Shown here: one piece after another, positions 57,586-63,539 of the stretch
Layout: every line of letters begins with the position of its first letter
How positions within the stretch are numbered: position 1 is the stretch's first letter
Source: CAZJLP01 sp964546955
Lineage (GTDB): Bacteria; Verrucomicrobiota; Verrucomicrobiia; Opitutales; Opitutaceae
Direction: 5' to 3'
Length of the DNA stretch: 63,539 bases
Assembly (NCBI GenBank): GCA_964546955.1
Contig: CAZJLP010000028.1
Span: 1 to 63,539 of the forward strand
Program-made: the position numbers and the translations under genes
Notes under the pieces: generated by a model
Seen by the model: only the letters and a program-made list of their open reading frames with translations
Database searches by the model: none
What the model was told of the DNA's origin: nothing

Positions 57586-60507
57586 CTAGGCCGAGCCGCC
57601 TTCTGGCCATCCCTGCTGAAATACGGTCTTCAATTGGTGATATTCAAAGGGCTTTAACAGGATCGATTCGACGCCGGCCGCTCGAAGACGAACGTCGGCG
57701 GACGCGGTTACATGGCCGCTGATCACCACGATTCTCCCCCTATATCCAGCGCGACGAGCCGCTTCGACCAGCGCTTCGCCCCCTAGTCCTGCCATATTCA
57801 GGTCCGTGATGAATACGTCCCAAGGTGTCGTGGCTGCCGACAGTTCTCCGAGGGCTTCGTCCCCATTCCGCAGCCACCGCACCTCATGCCCGAGATGACG
57901 GAGGAATTGCGAAATGGTCTGCCCGACTCCTTCGTCATCGTCCACAAGCAAACATTTTCTGGCGATCTGCCGCGGGGCCTTATTTTCGCGCCGCTGGATC
58001 TCGGCTGGCGGAAACGGCATTTCGGGCCCCGTGCGTTCCTCCGGGAAGTAGAGTCGAAAGCGCGTCCCCGCGTCCGGCTGCGAATCCACCTCCACCCATC
58101 CTCCCGCCTCCACTGCGGAATTCCACACCATAGCCAAACCGAGCCCAGTCCCCTGTCCCACACTTTTGGTCGTGAAGAAGGGTTCGAAGATGCGTTCTTT
58201 GATGTCGGCCGCGATGCCAGCGCCGTTGTCCGCCACCGTTAGGCATTGCCACGGCCGGGGCGCGGCATCGTTCGGCGGCAAGCCTGGAATGCGCGCGGGA
58301 CCCCACTCCCGATCCACGGTGATTTCAATCCGCGGGCGCCAGGTCGTCGCGGGTCCATGGGCGAGCTTGTCCAGCAGCGCATCGCGAGCGTTCAACAGAA
58401 GGTTCATCACGACCTGACCCATCGTGGTCGCGTTCAATCGCAGCGGTCTGAGCCCGGGATCGCAGCGTGTGCGGATCTCGATCCGCCGATCGATCGTCGT
58501 GCGCACGAGTCCGAGGGTGCTTTCCACAATCGCTCCGAACGCATAGTGCTCCATTTCCGCGCGGGGACCGCGCCCAAACTGCAACAGGCGCTGAGTGAGT
58601 GCCTGCGCGCGCCGAGCCGCGTCCGAAATCGGGCGGAGTTGCGACACCACCTCCTGGGGAACCTCCTGCAATTCGGACAAAAGTCCGGCCTGCAGCAAAA
58701 TCGGGGTCAGCAGATTATTAAATTCGTGCGCGATTCCCCCGACCAGTTCGCCGATCGCCCGCAGGCGGCGGCTGAGCTGGAGTTCTTCGTCCAGGCGTTT
58801 TAGATCCGTGATGTCCGTGCAACTGCCGACCATGCGGACGGGCCGTCCAAGGTCGTCGCGCAGGGTTTGCGCACGACAGAGAAGCCAGCGGACTCGGCCG
58901 TCCCGGTGCAGAAACCGCGCCGAGTGCACGTACGGCGCGCCGCCAGCCAGATGCCTTTGCCACGCTTCTTCAGCCGCAGCCGCGTCGTCCGGGTGCAGCC
59001 GGGAAACCCATTCTTTCCTCGTGGCGGGAAGTTCGGACTGCGGATAACCGAGCATCTCCCCGCCGCGCTCGCTCATTTTAAACGTGTCGGTGGCAATGTC
59101 CCATTCGAAGATGCCGTCATCCGTCGCTTGCAGCACGAGCCGCTGAAATTCTTCCGTGCGGCGCAGCGCTGCCTCCGCCCGCAAACGATCGGTCACGTCG
59201 AGTATGATCACGAGAAGGTGTTCGCGTCCGCTGAGGACGATCGACGTTGCATAAAACTCGACGTCGAGCGGCGAGGCATCCTTCCTCCGATGGCGGGTGA
59301 GTTCCTGGCGCCGGCCGCGCGCCCGCAGATCGGCGACGAGCTGTTGGAGCTGTTGCTGCGTCAACGGCTTGACGCGGAGGCGGTTGTAGGGCGACCCCAG
59401 GAGTTCCTCCTTGGTGTAACCGTGCATCCGGCAGGTCAGTTCATTGCAGTCCACGACCTTGCCCCCGTCGTGGGTGTTCTGGAGATCCACCAGCACGATA
59501 CCGGCAGGCGTGTTTTCCACCACGGCCTGAAACCGGGCTTTCGACGCAGCGAGCTCTTCCGTGCGCTCAGCCACCCGTCGCTCGATTTCGGCGAGCTGCG
59601 TGCGGGCGCGCATCACCTGGGTGCGATAAGCAAGCCATCCGAGGCCGCCCGCGAGAAGCAGAACGCCAAGTCCGATCGCCGTGTAGCGAATAGCGCGCGC
59701 TCGGGAGACGGCCGGCGGTTCGAGCACTCCCATCCACTTTTCATAGATTCGGTCGAGTTCGCCGGTCTGTTTCAAAATAAAGAGCCCATCGTTTAACTTG
59801 GCGAGCAACTCGCGATTGCCGTCTCGCACAAACATGCAGTGCTCCTTGATGAGCTCGCGCAGCGGCGGTCCGGCCAGGACCAGGTTTTTCACCCCCAGGA
59901 CCTTGATCGTGACGAAAGCTTTGTCCTGGGTCGTCATCAAACAATCCCCCTCGCCTTCCGCCAACCGCTTCACGGCATCGTTCACGCTGGTCGCCAAAAG
60001 CAACTCCGCCTTCACATCCAGTTTCTGCACCAGTTCCTGGGAGTAGCTTCCTTGGACAACCAACACCCGTCGCCCCGCGAGATCTCGCAGCGACCTCACG
60101 CCGGGCCCGCCCTTGCGCACAAATACTCCGGTCTGCATCCGCGTGTGGGGGACCGTGACATCGTAGAGCGACTGGCGTTCAAAGGTGCGCGCGAGGCTGG
60201 GGATGACGTCGATGCGGCCGCTAGCGAGATCGCCCCATAATTCAGCGAGGGGGGCGAGTTTGAACGCGACCTGCAACCCCTGCGTGCGGGCGACCGAACG
60301 CGCCAATTCCGCCTCATAAAGTTCAAGCGATTCGGCCTTATGCGCCGGCAAATAAGAAGACGGCGTCCACGCAATCCCCACCACAATAGTTCCTGGCTCG
60401 GTCTCGCGCCCCGCTTGAGCCTGCGCTTGCGCTCCGGCCTTCACACCGTGGATGAGCAAGACGAGCGCGGTAAACGCCCCGCGGAGTGTTGGGAAGAGCC
60501 GACTCAC
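57586..60507 (-). CDS. hybrid histidine kinase with periplasmic solute-binding domain and PAS domains
   Basis: About 973 residues from the GTG at 60507 (start uncertain; signal-like segment FTALVLLIHGVKAGA). Residues about 40-265 form an SBP_bac_3-type domain (IDVIPSLARTFERQSLYDVTVP, GRRVLVVQGSYSQELVQKL). A transmembrane helix follows (YTAIGLGVLLLAGGLGWLAY), then a coiled coil and two PAS/PAC domains (ENTPAGIVLVDLQN; WLLCRAQTLRDDLGRPVRMVG). HisKA has His in GGIAHEFNNLLTPI; HATPase has DNGAGI and GQGTGLGLAMVWN. The receiver (VDDDEGVGQ, FITDLNMAGLGG) ends the protein. It senses a periplasmic ligand; the target gene is unknown. It lies next to the subtilase-like gene. Confidence 0.92.
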   Translation of the reverse strand: MSRLFPTLRGAFTALVLLIHGVKAGAQAQAQAGRETEPGTIVVGIAWTPSSYLPAHKAESLELYEAELARSVARTQGLQVAFKLAPLAELWGDLASGRIDVIPSLARTFERQSLYDVTVPHTRMQTGVFVRKGGPGVRSLRDLAGRRVLVVQGSYSQELVQKLDVKAELLLATSVNDAVKRLAEGEGDCLMTTQDKAFVTIKVLGVKNLVLAGPPLRELIKEHCMFVRDGNRELLAKLNDGLFILKQTGELDRIYEKWMGVLEPPAVSRARAIRYTAIGLGVLLLAGGLGWLAYRTQVMRARTQLAEIERRVAERTEELAASKARFQAVVENTPAGIVLVDLQNTHDGGKVVDCNELTCRMHGYTKEELLGSPYNRLRVKPLTQQQLQQLVADLRARGRRQELTRHRRKDASPLDVEFYATSIVLSGREHLLVIILDVTDRLRAEAALRRTEEFQRLVLQATDDGIFEWDIATDTFKMSERGGEMLGYPQSELPATRKEWVSRLHPDDAAAAEEAWQRHLAGGAPYVHSARFLHRDGRVRWLLCRAQTLRDDLGRPVRMVGSCTDITDLKRLDEELQLSRRLRAIGELVGGIAHEFNNLLTPILLQAGLLSELQEVPQEVVSQLRPISDAARRAQALTQRLLQFGRGPRAEMEHYAFGAIVESTLGLVRTTIDRRIEIRTRCDPGLRPLRLNATTMGQVVMNLLLNARDALLDKLAHGPATTWRPRIEITVDREWGPARIPGLPPNDAAPRPWQCLTVADNGAGIAADIKERIFEPFFTTKSVGQGTGLGLAMVWNSAVEAGGWVEVDSQPDAGTRFRLYFPEERTGPEMPFPPAEIQRRENKAPRQIARKCLLVDDDEGVGQTISQFLRHLGHEVRWLRNGDEALGELSAATTPWDVFITDLNMAGLGGEALVEAARRAGYRGRIVVISGHVTASADVRLRAAGVESILLKPFEYHQLKTVFQQGWPEGGSA

Positions 60508-60734
60508 AATGGGGGAGGATTCCGCCAGTCTAGCCCGAGGGGAGACCCAAGTCGAGGCTTCGTCTCCTGCCCTTGGATCGCGGCCCACGGCCCTCGGCGG
60601 CCTTCGGTAGCTCGCCGCCGACGCGGCATGCCAGCCGCTTGCGCCCTCAACAGAGAGCGAGCCTCGATCGCCGGCGCGAACTTTTTGGACGCAATGCCGT
60701 GTTACGGCCGGTCACCCGCCGGGCGAGAGTGAGC

Positions 60735-61226
60735 TTAGGGGAGCATTTCCTTGGCTTTCGCTTCGAAAGGAGCAGGGAGCGCGAGGACGCGCGTGTCTTT
60801 GTTCACCTTCTTCTGCTTATCGCCCACGTACGAAAAGAGTGTCCGGTTCAACTCCAGGACGGAATAACTGTTGGTCGTCCCCGCTGGAGGACCGGGCTTG
60901 GTCGCTCGCACCGCGGTAAGGGTCAGGCTGTTTCCGTCGAGTTTCCACGTGGACTCGATCGCCAGCCAAACCTCGTCGTTCCCGTTCGCTAGGCGGGCCA
61001 CGGTCAACCCGGTGCCATCCGACCGATACACGTTATACCCGAGCATCGTCATCGTCCCCTTGGTTTCTTTGTGCTCCCACGTCCCGATCAAATCCTGCGG
61101 ATCGAACGACGGGGCGGGGGCTGTCTCAGCGGGCGCTGCCGGTGCCGTCGGTGCCGTTCCACTTGCCCAATGAGAGACCGTGGCGAGCAGGAGCAGTCCG
61201 AGAGCAAGACGAGTCGCAATTTTCAT
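60735..61226 (-). CDS. small exported lipocalin-like protein, unknown function
   Basis: A 163-residue protein. The signal peptide is MKIATRLALGLLLLATVSHW, followed by an Ala/Pro linker to about residue 40. The rest starts DLIGTWEHKETKGTMTMLGYNVY and has short beta strands (WKLDGNSLTLTAV, TLFSYVGDKQKKVNKDTRVL), suggesting a small lipocalin-like or beta-sandwich domain. No catalytic motif is seen. The start is the ATG at 61224-61226; the longer frame is Arg-rich and not protein-like. Confidence 0.6.
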   Translation of the reverse strand: MKIATRLALGLLLLATVSHWASGTAPTAPAAPAETAPAPSFDPQDLIGTWEHKETKGTMTMLGYNVYRSDGTGLTVARLANGNDEVWLAIESTWKLDGNSLTLTAVRATKPGPPAGTTNSYSVLELNRTLFSYVGDKQKKVNKDTRVLALPAPFEAKAKEMLP

Positions 61227-61401
61227 CCCGCCCAGTACATGCACGTGCCCGTCGGAGGCGAGCCGAGACTTCGCCCGACTGATCTTTCCGAGGGGGCGGG
61301 GCGATGACACCAAGGGGGGACAGGCTGCCACACACGCGAGGTCCGCCCGCGAATCGGCGATCGTCGCGGCTGCGGGTCCCAAGCGAGCAACGGGAGAAAT
61401 C

Positions 61402-63270
61402 CTAAGCCTGCTCCAACTCCGCCAGTCGGCTCGCCGCCTTCTCCCACTCCTCGGTGGCTGTCTGGACTTGATCGACAATCGTGCTGAGCTCCCGATTCAA
61501 ATGCTGCGCTTTTCCGGGCTCGTTGTAGGTTTCGGGGGCTTCCAGCGCGGCTGTGAGTTCGGCCTGCTTTGCCTCCAACTCAGAGACGCGCTGCTCCAAT
61601 TTCCCGACTTCTACACGCAGCTTCTTCGCCTCGGACGACTTTGTCCCGCCCGCCTTTTTCTCCTCCTTCTTCTCCGTCACCGCTGCGGCCGGTGTCTGCA
61701 CGGGACGCGCGTCGGTGAAGCCGGCAGTCAGCGCCGCGCGCTCGTTGGTCGCGCGCGACTTCTCCAGATAGTAGTCGTAATTTCCCGCGTAGGGCGTGAG
61801 CCGTCCCGAATGTACATGCAGCACGGTCTGCGCAAGCGCGCGAATGAAATACACGTCGTGGCTGATGAAGATGAAGGTTCCTTCGTATGCTTTCAACGCC
61901 CCGACCAGCGCATCGATGGACGGGATGTCCAAATGAGTGGTGGGCTCGTCCATCAGAAGGAGGTTGGGCGGTTTCACCAGGAGCCGCGCCAGGGCCAGCC
62001 GGGATTTTTCGCCTCCCGACAAGACCGAGACTTTTTTAAAGACGTCGTCTTTGCGGAAGAGGAATGCACCGAGGATCGCTCTCGCTTGCTGCTCCGTAAG
62101 TTGGTTCTCGTTCGTGCGCAGCTCCATCACGTTGTCCATGACGGTCGCCTCCGCCTTCAGGGTATCCAGGCGATTCTGCGCGAAATACCCCGGGTAGACG
62201 TTGCTCCCGAGTTCGCGCTTTCCGCCCCGAATGGGAATGACATCGGCCAGGATCTTGAGCAGCGTCGATTTTCCCGCTCCGTTGGGGCCGACCAAGACGA
62301 TCCGCTGACCCCGCTCCGCGGTGAAATTCAAATCGCGGTAGACCACATGGTCGCCATAAGCCTGCTCCACGTTTTCGAGTGTGATGACCTTGAGTCCGGA
62401 GCGCGGCGGTTGCGGGAACTTGAAATTGATCCGCTTGAGTTCTTCCTGCGGCTCTTCGACTGCCGCTTCCTGCAGACGCTCTATCTGCTTCTCTTTCGAC
62501 TTCGCGCGGGATGCCATGGAAGCCTTCGCGCCAAAGCGGTCCACGAACTTCTGCAAATGGGCGATCTCTCGCTGCTGATTCTTGAACTGCGCGAGCTGCT
62601 GGTCCTTTCGCGCGTCCTTTTCCGCCAGATAATCGTCGTAGTTTCCGGTGTAACGGTTCAAACGACCGCTCCGCATCTCGAGGATGCCCGTGCACAGCGT
62701 GTTGAGAAAGGCGCGATCGTGGGACACGATCATGAGCCCGCCGGGATAGCGGGTGAGATAGTCCTGAAACCAAAGGAGCGCTTCCAAATCGAGATGGTTG
62801 GTCGGCTCGTCCAGGAGCAGCAGCGCCGGCTCGCTGACCAACAGCCGGGCCAAGTGCGCGCGCATCACCCATCCGCCGGAAAAGGACTTCGCAAGCTTGT
62901 GATGGTCCGTCTCGCGAAAGCCGAGGCCGGCGAGAATCTTCTTGGCGCGGGGCTCCAGCGTCCAATCGATGTCCCAGTCATCGTCCGTAGTGGGCTCCAG
63001 CTTCTTTCCACTGGTAGCGATGTGCAGGATGGTCTCGTCGCCCACCGGCGCGCTCTCCTGTGGAAGAAAGCCGAAGTCCGCACCCCGTTCCCAGGTGATC
63101 GTCCCCTCATCCTGCTGCTCCTCGCCGAGGATCAGGTTGAACAGGGTGGACTTGCCGGCGCCATTCGGTCCGACCAAGCCCAACCGGTCGGTCCGCGCGA
63201 CAAAAAGCGACACATCGGAAAACAACGTGCGGGTACCATAAGACTTCGAAACATCGGCCAAAGTGAGCAT
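61402..63270 (-). CDS. ABC-F family ATPase (Uup/EttA-like)
   Basis: A 622-residue soluble twin-ABC ATPase. Domain 1: Walker A GPNGAGKST, signature FSGGWVMRAHLARLL, Walker B LLLLDEPTNHLDLEA. A linker helix region with KSKEKQIERLQ follows. Domain 2: Walker A GPNGAGKST, signature LSGGEKSRLALARLL, Walker B LLLMDEPTTHLD. The C-terminal 80 residues are a coiled coil, as in Uup. There are no membrane segments, as expected. ABC-F proteins act on the ribosome or in DNA-related roles. The start is the ATG giving MLTLADVSKSYG. Confidence 0.93.
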   Translation of the reverse strand: MLTLADVSKSYGTRTLFSDVSLFVARTDRLGLVGPNGAGKSTLFNLILGEEQQDEGTITWERGADFGFLPQESAPVGDETILHIATSGKKLEPTTDDDWDIDWTLEPRAKKILAGLGFRETDHHKLAKSFSGGWVMRAHLARLLVSEPALLLLDEPTNHLDLEALLWFQDYLTRYPGGLMIVSHDRAFLNTLCTGILEMRSGRLNRYTGNYDDYLAEKDARKDQQLAQFKNQQREIAHLQKFVDRFGAKASMASRAKSKEKQIERLQEAAVEEPQEELKRINFKFPQPPRSGLKVITLENVEQAYGDHVVYRDLNFTAERGQRIVLVGPNGAGKSTLLKILADVIPIRGGKRELGSNVYPGYFAQNRLDTLKAEATVMDNVMELRTNENQLTEQQARAILGAFLFRKDDVFKKVSVLSGGEKSRLALARLLVKPPNLLLMDEPTTHLDIPSIDALVGALKAYEGTFIFISHDVYFIRALAQTVLHVHSGRLTPYAGNYDYYLEKSRATNERAALTAGFTDARPVQTPAAAVTEKKEEKKAGGTKSSEAKKLRVEVGKLEQRVSELEAKQAELTAALEAPETYNEPGKAQHLNRELSTIVDQVQTATEEWEKAASRLAELEQA

Positions 63271-63412
63271 CGGAAACGGTCCAGCAAAGAGACTCTCCGG
63301 CACGGGTCAACCGCGCGCAACGATTCCGGCGCCATCGGCTCGTATCTCCGTGATATCACGTATCCAGAGCAGGCGCCCAACCCTCAACTCTAAACGCTGA
63401 ACTGCATCCCCG

Positions 63413-63539
63413 CTAGACCTGGGTCAGGGCGACGGCCCCGCAGACCGCGATCACCCCGCCGACCAAAGACCGCCGCGTCGGGCGGTCGCCTTCGATCCAA
63501 TAGCTCAACGGAATAATGACCAGAGGCGTCGTGGCGACG
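63413..63539 (-). CDS. EamA/DMT-type transporter, C-terminal fragment
   Basis: The last 41 codons of a gene entering from the right edge: VATTPLVIIPLSYWIEGDRP, then TRRSLVGGVIAVCGAVALTQV and TAG. The pattern of two hydrophobic helices around EGDRPTRRSLVG is typical of the C-terminus of EamA (DMT superfamily) permeases. The substrate is not deducible from this piece. Confidence 0.65.
   Translation of the reverse strand, partial: VATTPLVIIPLSYWIEGDRPTRRSLVGGVIAVCGAVALTQV

Overview
The window is GC-rich (roughly 60 to 65 %), carries about 47 genes, and most plausibly comes from the Verrucomicrobiota, probably an Opitutaceae-like member. The pointers are an exosortase fused to an EpsI-type domain, a PEP-CTERM protein, an ECF sigma factor with a long membrane-anchored tail, LacI regulators of the verrucomicrobial type, RNase Y together with RNase E/G, and gene borders full of short-word inverted repeats. 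This placement is inference; no rRNA or tRNA gene is present to anchor it. Three N-runs (22134-22148, 27219-27249, 37387-37401) interrupt genes, so this is a draft assembly.

Layout. 1-5.2 kb: HAD hydrolase end, a secreted protein with a pilin-like segment, an ABC-2 type exporter and a WecG/TagA glycosyltransferase. 5.4-10.4 kb: DEDDh exonuclease, inositol-phosphatase-family enzyme, DUF2059 protein, QueF, RNase Y. 10.6-17.4 kb: exopolysaccharide block with exosortase-EpsI, GT4, flippase, GT2 and O-antigen-ligase-like polymerase. 17.7-20.9 kb: RodA and RNase E/G. 21.5-24.1 kb: an ECF sigma factor with a membrane-anchored extracytoplasmic domain, followed with ATGA overlap by a membrane protein related to that domain. 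24.1-34.7 kb: mostly housekeeping genes (peptidase, ACT protein, two RNA methyltransferases, BON protein, glycerate kinase, NamZ-like protein, TonB-like protein, LacI). 35-42 kb: sugar isomerase and oxidoreductase, XseA, a VTT membrane protein, a methyltransferase-glycosyltransferase fusion and a partner methyltransferase. 42-60.5 kb: accessory island with two hybrid histidine kinases, a beta-propeller-like exoprotein, two subtilase-like exoproteins, a jelly-roll exoprotein, a CHRD/PEP-CTERM protein and a LacI regulator. 60.7-63.5 kb: small secreted protein, ABC-F ATPase and the end of a DMT-type transporter.

How it fits together. The exosortase and polysaccharide genes at 10-17 kb should process and anchor PEP-CTERM proteins such as the one at 52.0 kb. 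Three large exoproteins at 44-57 kb share a roughly 150-residue domain present six times, pointing to a common secreted system. A palindrome of the form GTATCC-N7-GGATAC lies upstream of both the PEP-CTERM gene and the propeller gene, with a weaker version upstream of the methyltransferase-glycosyltransferase fusion; it is a candidate shared control site. The sigma factor and its paralogous membrane partner are the best candidate for an undescribed signalling module.

Intergenic DNA is unusually structured. There are four copies of a 135-142 bp palindromic element, two copies of a GGCG..TTA-AGGA-TAA..CGCC hairpin, and at least five kinds of short-word arrays, most arranged as facing inverted arms.
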